Below, one piece after another: positions 8,216-17,000 of a stretch of DNA of 64,000 nt. The position numbers and the translations under genes are program-made. The stretch covers positions 1 to 64,000 of the forward strand of contig DATLXN010000003.1 in NCBI GenBank assembly GCA_035575715.1, written 5' to 3'. Numbering within the stretch: position 1 is the stretch's first letter; each line of letters starts with the position of its first letter. Under the pieces are notes generated by a model that was given only the letters and a program-made list of their open reading frames with translations, had not been told where the DNA came from and did no database searches. Source of the stretch: JACCSI01 sp035575715. Its GTDB lineage: Bacteria > Acidobacteriota > Vicinamibacteria > Vicinamibacterales > UBA2999.

Positions 8216-9508
8216 TCACGTCGTTATCGCGTCCCACTCCGTGGCCGCCAATAATAAGCTGAATTCCGTACCCCCGCCAGTGTTGGCGGCAGCGACCAAC
8301 TCGCCGCCGTGCAATTCGACGATCCGTTTGGCAATCGACAGCCCGAGCCCGGCCGTCGGCCCGACGCCGGCGGCTTGCTGGCCGCGGTAGAAGCGGTCGA
8401 AGATGCGCGCCCGGTCCGCTGGCGCAATACCCGGTCCAGTGTCGGAGATGCGCACCCCGACCCGACTCGCCTCGCGGTAACAGGTCGCCGTCACTTGACC
8501 GCCATCTGGCGTGAAGCGGATGGCGTTATCGAGCAGATTGCCCACGACCCGTTCCATCAGACGGACACTTCCCGACACAACCGTGGAGCCGGCATCACAG
8601 TGGAAGCGGAGGTCCACGCCTTTGGCGCGCGCGCCCAACACAAAAGTCTGCACGACATCCCGCGTGAGCTCCGCGATCTCAAACGGTTCGCGCGGGAACA
8701 CGTCCTGTCCGCCATCGAGCTGGGCTAACTCGAAGAGATCGGCGACCAGTCGACCAAGCCGCCGGGATTGAGCTGACGCCTGGTCGAGATACTGCTGCCG
8801 CACCTCGTCACTCAGCGCGCCGCCTTTGAGAATCACGGTGTCGAGATAGCCCTGGAGGGCTGTGAGAGGCGTGCGCAGATCATGGGAGACATCGGCGACC
8901 AGCTCACGCCGCGCCGCGTCGAGCTGTTCCAGCGCTGCCTGCGAGGTGCGTAAGGCCTTCTCGCTTTGACGCAATCGGTCCTCGGTGACTCGCCGCTCGT
9001 TGGCTTCCTCGGCGAGCGCCTGATTCAGACGGGCCAATTCCAGTGTCTGCCGCCGCAGTTGCAGCTGCATGACCACTTGTCGCGCCAGCGCGCGAAGGCT
9101 GGCCTGGTGCGACGAGGTCAACTGACGTGGTGTGCGATCCATGACGCACAGCGTGCCCAGCACCTGATTGCCGGCGAGCAGTGGCGCGCCGGCATAGAAG
9201 CGGACAAACGGCGAGGACTGAACTAACGGACTGAAAGCAAATTGCGGATCGAGTGTGGCGTCGGGCACCACGAACAAATTGGTCTGCCGGACGGCATGCG
9301 AACAAAACGTTTGTTCCCAGGGCCCCGCCGTCAACTGCACGCCGGTCACCGACGTGAACCAGTGTCGATCCTCGTCGACCAGCGTGACCATCGCCATCGG
9401 GGCATGCGATAACTCGGCGGCAATTACCGCAAGCTCAGTAAAGGCCTCTCGGTCGAGGCCCTCGAACACGTCGGTCCAGCGTGCTGAAGGATCGGTGTGT
9501 GCGGTCAT
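8216..9508 (-). CDS. GAF-domain sensor histidine kinase (soluble)
   Basis: A 430-residue cytoplasmic kinase counted from ATG 9508; the frame extends to 9595 and either start is possible. Residues about 20-150 form a GAF domain (MVTLVDEDRHWFTS, ETFCSHAV-like QTFCSHAV, FYAGAPLL, GTLCVMD), a class that often senses redox state, light or small ligands. A coiled coil (150-200) leads to HisKA with His209 (VADVSHDLRTP), then HATPase with N box GNLLDNAIRFTP, G1 ISDTGPGIA and G2 AGLGLSI. No transmembrane segment is visible. It precedes the OmpR-type regulator, so two kinases may feed one regulator. Confidence 0.9.
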   Translation of the reverse strand: MTAHTDPSARWTDVFEGLDREAFTELAVIAAELSHAPMAMVTLVDEDRHWFTSVTGVQLTAGPWEQTFCSHAVRQTNLFVVPDATLDPQFAFSPLVQSSPFVRFYAGAPLLAGNQVLGTLCVMDRTPRQLTSSHQASLRALARQVVMQLQLRRQTLELARLNQALAEEANERRVTEDRLRQSEKALRTSQAALEQLDAARRELVADVSHDLRTPLTALQGYLDTVILKGGALSDEVRQQYLDQASAQSRRLGRLVADLFELAQLDGGQDVFPREPFEIAELTRDVVQTFVLGARAKGVDLRFHCDAGSTVVSGSVRLMERVVGNLLDNAIRFTPDGGQVTATCYREASRVGVRISDTGPGIAPADRARIFDRFYRGQQAAGVGPTAGLGLSIAKRIVELHGGELVAAANTGGGTEFSLLLAATEWDAITT

Positions 9509-9628
9509 CGTGGATGTGTCTGCGACGCGCAGTCTATCAAAGGCGGCGAGCGACTGCGACTTAATGGGCCGGATGGCCCGGACGATGCGGGCCACAGGCG
9601 GATGACGCCCGCGGCCCGCACAGAGAGA

Positions 9629-11272
9629 TTAGCGTCTGGGTTCTGCGGTAAGGCTGCGCAGGAAGGCGCTCATATTCTCGCGTTCCTGTGGACTGTTCAG
9701 GTAAAACGCGTGTGGCGCCGCGGCGCCCCGGGCCGGGTTCAACAACGCATCGAGATTCGGCACCGAGTTGTCATGGAGAAACACCGGTTTGCGCGCGAGA
9801 TCGAGCAACAGCGGCAGGACGGTACCGCGTTCGAGTCCGCGCAGGCTCGCATTCACGACAGCCATCTTGTCGTCAAAGATATTGATCGGATTCTGGAAAA
9901 TATTACCCGGGGTGTCGAGGATCGGGTTCAGCGGCGGCTTGCGCTGCGGTAGCAGCACCACCGGATTGTCGCCGGGGAAGATCACCTTCATCGGGACCAC
10001 GCCGAATGGGACGAAGCGGCTCTGGTCAACGTCGTGACAGAAGGTGCAATTGGTGCGGAACTGAGCGCGGCCCTGGCCGACCGCATTGAGGTCTTCCGCT
10101 GCGCCGCGGGGTGCCTGAAGGCTGTCGAGATAGGCGTTCATGTCCAGCAGTTTCTGGTTGTCGACGCGAATGCCGAGCGGGCCGGGCTCGGTGCCCGGCA
10201 TCGGATGCGTCGATACTTGCGTGAATGGATAGCCGGTCACGCCCGTATCCCTCAGGACCTTGACGTAGTCATCGACAATTTCCTGCCCGGCGGCATCGCC
10301 GCCAAGCGTGCGCAGAAAGGCCGTGCCTCCCGGCGTGGTCAGGTTGGTCGGGTCGAGCAGCGCGGTGTAGACGAGATTGCTGAAGTTATCGAGAAACTGG
10401 ATCGCGCCCTCCGAGCCCCACGGCGCAGCCAGATCGGTTCTAAACAGCGGCACATTGTGCATCGGGTCGCCATTGCCGTCCGGCGTGTCGTCAAACATGC
10501 CGATCGGATAGAACGCCGGATTCAAGAGGTAGGCGTCCACTTCCGCCTCGGTCGAATTTTCGGTCAGTCCGGTCGGCGCACGGCCCAGCGATTTGCCGCC
10601 ATTGGCGCTCAGCGCGAGTTGCAGCACGGGGTAGTAGGCGCGCGAGTTGTTGGCGGCGGCGAGAATCGCGCCAAAGTTCAGCGTGTGCGGGGCGCGGCCA
10701 TCGAGACGGCGACCGATCGAGCCGCCGCCGGGGAGCGTAAACACCGAGCCATCGGTGATGGTGTGACACATCGCACAGGTGGCGCCGACTTTGTCGCCGG
10801 CGGCGACATTAAGCACCCCGTCGCGATTGGTGTCTTTCGGCACCACGCCAATGACGGCGTTGGCGCTGATCAGACGAAAGGTGTTGGCCGGGTTGTTGAG
10901 TAGCGGGGCATTCTCTGGCGACAGGTCGGTTTCCAGCTCGCGCGCGAGCAGGCCGATCACGCCAGGGCCAAACGCCGCGATCAGGGCATCGCTGTCCAGG
11001 CTGAGACCGGCCTGAAGCACCGCGACCGGCGTGCCACCCAAGGCGGCGATGCCCTGGGGCAGCCGCATGGCGTCGGTCCAGAACCCTTCATTGCCAAACG
11101 TCTCAAAACGGAAGACATCGCGCCCCGCCGCCACGTTGCCGGTCTGGTGGACGTTGGGATTCTGATCGAAACCGGAAGGACGGTCCTGCCCGGATTGCCC
11201 GTACACCGAGAAGGTCATCGACGTGCCGAAAATCAGCGCCGCCGCGACGAGTAAAGCCGATCCACGTTTCAT
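9629..11272 (-). CDS. Exported di-heme cytochrome c (paralog 1)
   Basis: A 547-residue periplasmic cytochrome with a signal peptide (1-25) and two haem c sites, CAMCH (166-170) and CTFCH (409-413). Just before haem 1 is an EF-hand-like loop, KDTNRDGVLNVAAGDK (146-161), which suggests calcium binding. Other landmarks are GRDVFRFETFGNEGFWTDA near the N-terminus, GRAPTGLTENSTEAEVDAYL, and a conserved LLLDLARKPVFLHD...HAFYL ending. Paralogs lie at 11353-12993 and 13225-14814. It probably shares a transcript with 11353-12993 (80-base gap). It resembles di-haem oxidoreductases broadly; electron transfer or peroxidase function is inference. Confidence 0.88.
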   Translation of the reverse strand: MKRGSALLVAAALIFGTSMTFSVYGQSGQDRPSGFDQNPNVHQTGNVAAGRDVFRFETFGNEGFWTDAMRLPQGIAALGGTPVAVLQAGLSLDSDALIAAFGPGVIGLLARELETDLSPENAPLLNNPANTFRLISANAVIGVVPKDTNRDGVLNVAAGDKVGATCAMCHTITDGSVFTLPGGGSIGRRLDGRAPHTLNFGAILAAANNSRAYYPVLQLALSANGGKSLGRAPTGLTENSTEAEVDAYLLNPAFYPIGMFDDTPDGNGDPMHNVPLFRTDLAAPWGSEGAIQFLDNFSNLVYTALLDPTNLTTPGGTAFLRTLGGDAAGQEIVDDYVKVLRDTGVTGYPFTQVSTHPMPGTEPGPLGIRVDNQKLLDMNAYLDSLQAPRGAAEDLNAVGQGRAQFRTNCTFCHDVDQSRFVPFGVVPMKVIFPGDNPVVLLPQRKPPLNPILDTPGNIFQNPINIFDDKMAVVNASLRGLERGTVLPLLLDLARKPVFLHDNSVPNLDALLNPARGAAAPHAFYLNSPQERENMSAFLRSLTAEPRR

Positions 11273-11285
11273 TTCCGCCCCCAAT

Positions 11286-11308
11286 TCGCCCGGCTTTGCG
11301 TCGGGCGA
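11286..11308 (-). terminator. Hairpin after cytochrome gene
   Basis: TCGCCCG, nine bases, CGGGCGA forms a perfect 7-bp GC-rich stem in the 80-base gap between two minus-strand cytochrome genes. No T-run follows, so it may attenuate, protect mRNA ends or act as a weak terminator. Confidence 0.35.
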
Positions 11309-11320
11309 GACCACCGACCA

Positions 11321-11344
11321 CTGACGACTGACGACTGACGACTG
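11321..11344. repeat. Heptamer tandem repeat (CTGACGA)3
   Basis: Three exact CTGACGA units plus CTG, 8 bases past the stop of the cytochrome gene that ends at 11353. Similar short tandem repeats of other sequence occur at several other gene ends in this window. Confidence 0.85.
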
Positions 11345-11352
11345 CCTGACCG

Positions 11353-12993
11353 CTACTTCGCAGACAGGCTCTTGAGCAGAGCGACCATGTCCTTACGCTG
11401 CTCCGGTGAGGAGAGATAGAACGGATGCGGTGCGTTCGGCCCTCGACTGGGATTGAGCAGCATGTCGAGATCGCTCACCGTGTCGTCGTGCAGGAACGCA
11501 GGTTTCCTGGCCAAATCCAGCAACAGCGGAATTGCGATCCCGCGCTCCAGCTTGCGAATGCTGGCGTTGACGACCACCATCTTGTCGTCGAAGAAACTGT
11601 TGACGGTGTTCTGCACGGGATTGAGTGGCGGCTCGCGCTGGGCGAGGATGACCGGGTTGTCACCGGGAAAGATCTGCTCCATCGGCACGATCATCGGCCC
11701 GACGCGTGTGTCTTGATCGAGATTGTGGCAAGTGGTGCAGCTGGTCCTGAACACCTTCTCGGCGCGATCCTTGGTGGCGTTGTCGATCGCCATCCCCTTG
11801 GGAGCCTCCAGGTCGTTCAGATAGGCGTTCATATCGAGCAGCTTCTTGTTATCGACGCGAATGCCCAGCGGCCCACGCTCATCGCCGGGCGTCGTCTTGG
11901 TCGACACCTGCGCATAGGGATAGCCGGTCACATTGGTGGCCGCGAGGATCTTGACGTAGTCCTCGACGATCTCGTCGCCTGCGGCGCCGCCCAGTTTATG
12001 GAGAAACGCACGCCCCCCGGGTGTGGTGATACCGGTGAGGTCGAGGAGTCCGGTGTAGACCAGATTCGAGAAATTATCGAGCTTGCTGATCGCCGCTTCG
12101 CTACCCCAAGGCGCCGCGAGTTCCGCCTCGAACATCGGCGTCATGTGCATCGGCGCGCCATTGCCATCGAACCCATCGTCGAACATGCCGACGGGGTAGA
12201 ACTTCGGATTATTGAAGTAGGCGTCGATCTCGGCTTCGGTCGAGTTCTCAGTCAACCCGGTCGGGGCGCGGCCGATGGTCTGACCTTTGTTGGCGGTCAG
12301 CGCCAGTTGGGCGATCGGATACAGTGCCCGGGTGTTGGCAGCGATGGCAAAGGTCGCGCCGACGTTGAGGAAGTGCGGCGTCGGACCATCGACCTGCTTG
12401 CCGATCGAGCCGCCTTTCGGCATCGAGTAGACCGACCCGTCGGTGATGGCGTGGCAGAACGCGCACGCGACGCCCATCTTGTCGCCCGCGGTGATGTCGA
12501 TCCTGCCGTCACGATTGGTGTCTTTGGCGACCACACCGATCACCGCGTTGGCGTTGACCAGTGCAGCGGTGGTCCGGGGATCGTTCAACATCGGCGCCCG
12601 GGCAGGGGACAGGTCGGTCTTCAACTCGGCGGCGAGCGCGGCCTTCGTCTTGTCGTCAAGGGCGTCGACGTTCACGTGATAGCCCGCCTTGAGTGCATCG
12701 ATCGGCGTGAACTTCGCCGCCATCACGCCCTGTGGCAAGCGCACCGCGTCGGTCCAGAAGGCTTCATTGCCAAACGTCTCACTGCGAAAGACGTCGCGGC
12801 CGGCCCGTGCGTCACCGGTTTCGTGTTTGTTGGGGTCCTCGCTGGGCTGCGACGGACCCGATGCGGGTTTCGCTTGATCGGCGCGCACTGTCGTCAGGCC
12901 GGTGGCCGAGACGAGAGCGATCAGCAACGCGACCCCGCCAAGAGTAACCAGCAAGGAAGGTCTTAATAGCGTGTGCGTGAGACGGGGAAACAT
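11353..12993 (-). CDS. Exported di-heme cytochrome c (paralog 2)
   Basis: A 546-residue periplasmic cytochrome with an N-terminal hydrophobic segment (about residues 14-35), two haem sites (CAFCH and CTTCH), and the EF-hand-like loop KDTNRDGRIDITAGDK right before haem 1. It is closely similar to 9629-11272 throughout, including GRDVFRSETFGNEAFWTDA and LLLDLARKPAFLHD. ATG 12993 is chosen because it opens the signal segment and has AGG nine bases upstream; the longer frame from 13101 has no such site. The divergent promoter region with a perfect palindrome (13099-13119) separates it from the third paralog. Confidence 0.9.
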   Translation of the reverse strand: MFPRLTHTLLRPSLLVTLGGVALLIALVSATGLTTVRADQAKPASGPSQPSEDPNKHETGDARAGRDVFRSETFGNEAFWTDAVRLPQGVMAAKFTPIDALKAGYHVNVDALDDKTKAALAAELKTDLSPARAPMLNDPRTTAALVNANAVIGVVAKDTNRDGRIDITAGDKMGVACAFCHAITDGSVYSMPKGGSIGKQVDGPTPHFLNVGATFAIAANTRALYPIAQLALTANKGQTIGRAPTGLTENSTEAEIDAYFNNPKFYPVGMFDDGFDGNGAPMHMTPMFEAELAAPWGSEAAISKLDNFSNLVYTGLLDLTGITTPGGRAFLHKLGGAAGDEIVEDYVKILAATNVTGYPYAQVSTKTTPGDERGPLGIRVDNKKLLDMNAYLNDLEAPKGMAIDNATKDRAEKVFRTSCTTCHNLDQDTRVGPMIVPMEQIFPGDNPVILAQREPPLNPVQNTVNSFFDDKMVVVNASIRKLERGIAIPLLLDLARKPAFLHDDTVSDLDMLLNPSRGPNAPHPFYLSSPEQRKDMVALLKSLSAK

Positions 12994-13093
12994 GTCAACT
13001 GCCTTTCGCGGGTATGCGCCGCAGAGAATTGGCGTGGACGTAAGCCGACGCGATTGAGACAGTAGCAATCGTGCGTCACGACCGGGTGCCAAG

Positions 13094-13110
13094 TTGGTCA
13101 CAAAAGAATC
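13094..13110 (-). promoter_or_regulatory. GAT-N6-GTGACC box upstream of cytochrome gene
   Basis: The minus strand reads GATTCTTTTGTGACCAA, 101 bases upstream of the start at 12993. It shares GAY-N6-GTGACC with the boxes at 3519 and 5775 and overlaps the palindrome at 13099-13119. Confidence 0.3.
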
Positions 13111-13119
13111 ACTTTTGTG
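13099..13119. promoter_or_regulatory. Palindrome between divergent cytochrome genes
   Basis: CACAAAAG, five bases (AATCA), CTTTTGTG is a perfect 8-bp inverted repeat about 106 bases from both starts (12993 minus, 13225 plus). The central position in a divergent promoter region suggests an operator controlling both cytochromes. Confidence 0.5.
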
Positions 13120-13224
13120 CCGGCGCCCAGCTCATCAGGGCTGTTTGCTCGGTGCGGGGGTCGCACGGCCACCTTCTTGCTGCGCGCTCCCCGTATGGGC
13201 CGGCGCCTTCCAAAGGATCCCGAG

Positions 13225-14814
13225 ATGAGACTGTCACCGACGCTTCGATCCCGCTTCGCCGGATTGCTCTTGCTGCTCGCAGGGATGTTCGGCGTCGCGG
13301 TGATCGCGCAATCCACTACACCGCCTCGTCCGCGTGCAGTAAACCCTGTCGGCGTTACCCCGACAAGTGGGCGCGATGTCTTTCGTTTCGAAACGTTCGG
13401 CAACGAAGGGTTCTGGACCGACGCCGCGAGAATGCCGAAGGGCGTCCTCGACGCCAAGCTCACGCCGATGCAGGCACTCGAAGCCGGGTTGCTGGTCGAT
13501 ATCGAGGCCGTACCCGCGGCACTGCAAGAGGCGTTGGGCCGTGAGCTCAAGACCGACCGCACGCCTGCCAATGCGCCCATGCTGCACGATGTGAAGACCA
13601 CCGTCATGTTGATTGAAGCCAACGCCATCGTCGGCATGGTGCCGAAGGATGCCAACGGCGACGGGCGGATCAGCCTCGCGAATGGAGACAAAGTCGGCGT
13701 CGCGTGTTCGATCTGTCACACCGAAACCGACAAGTCGGTCTATGCGTTTCCTAACGGCGGCTCAATCGGGCGACGCATCGACGGACTGGCATCGCTGAAT
13801 CTCAATGTCGGCAAGTTATTGGCCACCGCCGCGAACTCACGCGCGTTTTATCCAAACCTTCAGCTCAATCTCGGCGGCAAGACGATCGGTCGCGCCCCAA
13901 CCGGGCTGACCGAGGCGTCGACTGAGGCCGAGGTCGATGCCTACCTGTCGAACCCGCTGTTCTATCCGGTCGGCACGTTCGACGAAACACAAGATGGCAT
14001 CGGCAACTCGGTACTCAATACACCGCTGTTCCGGCAAGATTTGGCCGCGCCGTTTGGCAGCGCGGGTGAGTTCGCGCATTTCATCGACATCACCAACGGG
14101 TCGTTCACCACCAACCTCGATCCGACGACGCTGGTCACGCCCGAGGGGCGGGCATTTCTCAAGGCGCGCGCCGGCGCGCTCGGCGAAGAACTGGCCAACG
14201 ACTACGCCAAGATTCTGGCCGACACAGGGGTCACGGGTTTCCCGTTCGTCAAGGCGACGATGACCGGGAGAGTCAACGTGCCCGACAGCCTCGTCGGGCG
14301 TCGCGTCGATGAACAGAAGTTGCGCAGCCTGAAGGCCTACGTCGAGAACCTGGACGGGCCCGCCGCGCCGCCGGTCGACAAGGCTGCCGCCGCCCGAGGG
14401 CGCACGCTGTTCAGCGGCCAGTGCACGCGCTGCCACAATCTCGCACCAAATGCGGCGGTGACGTCGCGGCTGATTGAATTGAAGGACCTGTGGCCGGACT
14501 ACCAACCGGAAGTGCTGGCCACGCGCATGCCGCCGCTCAGCCCGGTGCAGAATTCGCCGGGCGGGTACGACGACAAGATGATCGTCATCGATGCCAGTGA
14601 TCGCGACAAGCGCGGACACGCCGTGGCGCTGCTGCTGGACCTGGCGCGCAAGCCGGCGTTTCTACACGATGCATCGGTACGCAGTCTGGACAACCTGCTC
14701 GATCCGGGGCGTGGCGCACGATCCCCGCATCCGTTCTATGTCGCCGATGCGGCGCGGCGGCAGGATCTGATTGTCTACCTGCACAGCCGCCAAGCGACGC
14801 GGCGGGGGAGGTAA
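13225..14814 (+). CDS. Exported di-heme cytochrome c (paralog 3)
   Basis: A 529-residue member of the same family as the two cytochromes to its left, read in the opposite direction. It has a signal peptide (1-28), haem sites CSICH and CTRCH, and the EF-hand-like KDANGDGRISLANGDK before haem 1. The family landmarks GRDVFRFETFGNEGFWTDA, RAPTGLTEASTEAEVDAYL and LLLDLARKPAFLHD are present. The start at 13225 is chosen because the signal peptide begins there, with AGGA seven bases upstream; the longer frame from 13117 is non-signal. A cluster of three such proteins suggests gene amplification of one periplasmic electron-transfer module. Confidence 0.9.
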   Translation: MRLSPTLRSRFAGLLLLLAGMFGVAVIAQSTTPPRPRAVNPVGVTPTSGRDVFRFETFGNEGFWTDAARMPKGVLDAKLTPMQALEAGLLVDIEAVPAALQEALGRELKTDRTPANAPMLHDVKTTVMLIEANAIVGMVPKDANGDGRISLANGDKVGVACSICHTETDKSVYAFPNGGSIGRRIDGLASLNLNVGKLLATAANSRAFYPNLQLNLGGKTIGRAPTGLTEASTEAEVDAYLSNPLFYPVGTFDETQDGIGNSVLNTPLFRQDLAAPFGSAGEFAHFIDITNGSFTTNLDPTTLVTPEGRAFLKARAGALGEELANDYAKILADTGVTGFPFVKATMTGRVNVPDSLVGRRVDEQKLRSLKAYVENLDGPAAPPVDKAAAARGRTLFSGQCTRCHNLAPNAAVTSRLIELKDLWPDYQPEVLATRMPPLSPVQNSPGGYDDKMIVIDASDRDKRGHAVALLLDLARKPAFLHDASVRSLDNLLDPGRGARSPHPFYVADAARRQDLIVYLHSRQATRRGR

Positions 14815-14820
14815 CCCGCC

Positions 14821-14860
14821 ACAAGACGAAATACCAAACACGAAAGACGAAACACGAAGG
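14821..14860. repeat. ACGAAAG-type repeat arm after cytochrome gene
   Basis: Imperfect units of the ACGAAA(G/C) kind just past the stop at 14814. The arm is complementary to the TCGTCTT-type array at 14953-14992, so the two could pair across about 90 bases between these convergent genes. Confidence 0.6.
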
Positions 14861-14923
14861 CTTTCTTCGTTGGACCTATGCAGACGTTGGTCGACGGGCA
14901 GTCCACCGTTCGCATCGTGTGGT

Positions 14924-16345
14924 TCACGAAAACTCCGTCCGCGTCCGAATTTCGTCTTTTGTCTTTCGTCTTTTGTCTTCCGTCGTCATCAACGACACCA
15001 CCCAGCCGGTCGCGAAGATGAGCGGAATGCCATACATCGCCCAGATCCAGGTGTAGCCGCCCGCTTCCCCGATGACGAGAAAGGCGCCAGCACCCCATAC
15101 CACGCCGACAATGGCACTTGTCCACGCCGCCACAGTGGTCGCGCGCGGCCAGTGAAATCCAGCGAGCAACGCGAATGCCAAGCCGGCGACCGGGATGTTG
15201 GCGAGGATCAACCGATTCAAGATGTCATCGACAAGAAAGATCGCGCCGGCCCAGCTCAGCACCGCAAAGATCAGCAACAGGCCGCGTTGCATGACGACGC
15301 TCCGAGCCCGGGCCAGGCCGAAGTCGGCAGCAACCATCGCCGCCATCGCGGTCCACACGCCGGCCAGCGTGGTCAGCGCGGCGGCAAACAGCACCGCGAA
15401 GCCCACGCCGCGCGCCGCGGGCGGGAGCCACTCCAGCACCATTGACGGCACGGCCAGCTGCGCGTCCGCCAGGGCGGGATTGACGACGCGGTAATACGAA
15501 GCCGCCAGGACCATCGAACCATAGAGCAGAAAGACCAACACCGCCGAAATGGCGACGGCGACAAACGCCGTCCGTTCGTCTTTGGCGGCGAAGATCTTCT
15601 GGCCGTACCACGGCGCGGCGATGTAAGTGAAACAGGTCAACACAATCAACGACGTCACAAACCAGAACGGCAGTGCAGGATGCGACCACTGCGCAAGCGG
15701 TGACACCGTGAGTTGATCGGCGGGGAAAACCGACGCCAAGCCGCCGGCGGCGTGTCCGCGCCACACGCCGATGGCCAGGAGCACCGGGAACAGGACGATC
15801 GTAATCAAGAAACTAATGACGTCGCTTCTGACAAGTGAAACCAATCCGCCAGGCAAGACCACCGCGAGCCCGACGACGACCAGCGCGAGGGTCAGCGCGC
15901 TGAGGGGTAGCGCCGGCGCCAACGGTTGCAGCAGCAATCCCATCGACTTGACATAGGTCGCCGAGAACCCGGTCATCGCCAGCAGGAGCATCAGTGACGC
16001 AAATCGTCCAAGCGCCGGCGAATAGCGCTCCGCGAAGAGTTCCGCCACCGATAGCCGATTAAAGCGCTTCCACGGCTGCGCGACGGTGACGGTATAGAAT
16101 CCGAGGCCAATCAGGAACACCAGCGGCAACGCCAGCGCCATCGGCCCGACACGGTAGCCGGCAGCACTGAAGGCGAGCAACGTGCTGGTGTTGAACTCCG
16201 TCATGACCAGCGTCGCGACCAGAGGAAAGAGCGTCAACGATCGGTCGGCGACCAGGAACGCGCGGGCGGTGTGCGCGCGCCGCCAACCGGCCCAGACCAG
16301 TAGCAACAGGAAGGCCGCAAAACCCGCGATGTCAATGATCGTCAT
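14924..16345 (-). CDS. Sodium/solute symporter family transporter
   Basis: A 473-residue inner-membrane protein with about 13 hydrophobic helices and the general layout of the solute:sodium symporter family (SSS): FLVADRSLTLFPLVATLVMTEFN near the start (family TM1-TM2 region), PWKRFNRLSVAELFAERYSP, and APWYGQKIFAAKD in the middle. The substrate cannot be told. The C-terminus after the last helix, EDKRRKTKDE and onward, is encoded by the 7-bp repeat array at 14953-14992, so the stop has moved into repeat DNA. It is divergent from the phosphatidyltransferase gene, with starts only 31 bases apart. Confidence 0.85.
   Translation of the reverse strand: MTIIDIAGFAAFLLLLVWAGWRRAHTARAFLVADRSLTLFPLVATLVMTEFNTSTLLAFSAAGYRVGPMALALPLVFLIGLGFYTVTVAQPWKRFNRLSVAELFAERYSPALGRFASLMLLLAMTGFSATYVKSMGLLLQPLAPALPLSALTLALVVVGLAVVLPGGLVSLVRSDVISFLITIVLFPVLLAIGVWRGHAAGGLASVFPADQLTVSPLAQWSHPALPFWFVTSLIVLTCFTYIAAPWYGQKIFAAKDERTAFVAVAISAVLVFLLYGSMVLAASYYRVVNPALADAQLAVPSMVLEWLPPAARGVGFAVLFAAALTTLAGVWTAMAAMVAADFGLARARSVVMQRGLLLIFAVLSWAGAIFLVDDILNRLILANIPVAGLAFALLAGFHWPRATTVAAWTSAIVGVVWGAGAFLVIGEAGGYTWIWAMYGIPLIFATGWVVSLMTTEDKRRKTKDEIRTRTEFS
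14953..14992. repeat. Heptamer repeat (TYGTCTT)n inside symporter 3' end
   Basis: Units TCGTCTT, TTGTCTT, TCGTCTT, TTGTCTT follow each other on the plus strand. On the minus strand the array codes for the Lys/Arg/Asp-rich tail of the symporter. Confidence 0.8.
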
Positions 16346-16376
16346 GTTGTCTGCGGTCGACCACGGCTAAGCAGCA

Positions 16377-16976
16377 ATGTTCGACGAGCCGTTCCGCGCG
16401 CGATTTGCGCCAGCCGTCGCCCCAGTCGCGCGTAGACTGGCGCGCCTCGGGGTGACCGCCAATGCGGTGACGGTTGCCTCTTGTCTGGTCGGCTGCGGCG
16501 CGGCCGTGCTGATCGGAACCGGTCATCCTCGACTGGGTATTGTGACGTGGATCATCAGTCGCCTCGGCGACGGGCTCGATGGCGTTGTCGCCCGCGAGAG
16601 CGGCCAGAGTTCCGCCTTCGGTGGCTACCTGGACATCACGCTGGACATGGTCGCCTATGCGGCAATGGTCCTCGGATTCGAGCGCCTTCATCCTGACGTC
16701 GGCATCGGGTGGTCGGCGGTACTCGCCGCCTACATCGTGGTGATCACCACGACCCTGGCGCTGTCCGACGCTGCACAGACGGCGCAGCGCGCTGTGAGTG
16801 CGACCAACCGCACGTTTCAATTCACCCGCGGACTCGCCGAGGCCGGAGAAACGACCACGATGTATATCCTGTGGGTGTTGTTCCCGTCACAGGTCTGGTG
16901 GTTGGTCTGGGTGTGGGTCTCGGCGCTCCTCATAACATCCTCGCAACGGACCCTGCTCGCCCGGCGGACCTTGTGA
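16377..16976 (+). CDS. CDP-alcohol phosphatidyltransferase family protein
   Basis: A 199-residue membrane enzyme. The complete family motif D-x2-DG-x2-AR-x8-G-x3-D-x3-D is present at residues 65-90 (DGLDGVVARE, then G82 with D86 and D90), so the metal-binding catalytic site is intact. About five or six hydrophobic helices surround it. It would condense a CDP-activated lipid with an alcohol acceptor, but whether the acceptor is glycerol phosphate, inositol, serine or something else cannot be told from sequence alone. The 31-base spacing to the divergent symporter suggests a shared promoter region. Confidence 0.85.
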   Translation: MFDEPFRARFAPAVAPVARRLARLGVTANAVTVASCLVGCGAAVLIGTGHPRLGIVTWIISRLGDGLDGVVARESGQSSAFGGYLDITLDMVAYAAMVLGFERLHPDVGIGWSAVLAAYIVVITTTLALSDAAQTAQRAVSATNRTFQFTRGLAEAGETTTMYILWVLFPSQVWWLVWVWVSALLITSSQRTLLARRTL

Positions 16977-17000
16977 TCTGGTGGGGCGCGAGGTGAGGCT

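Noticed and set aside
10034..10903. Long plus-strand frame inside cytochrome paralog 1
   Set aside because: It is the complement of a well-supported cytochrome with haem motifs; the product is Arg-rich with no family likeness. The same applies to 11425-12966.
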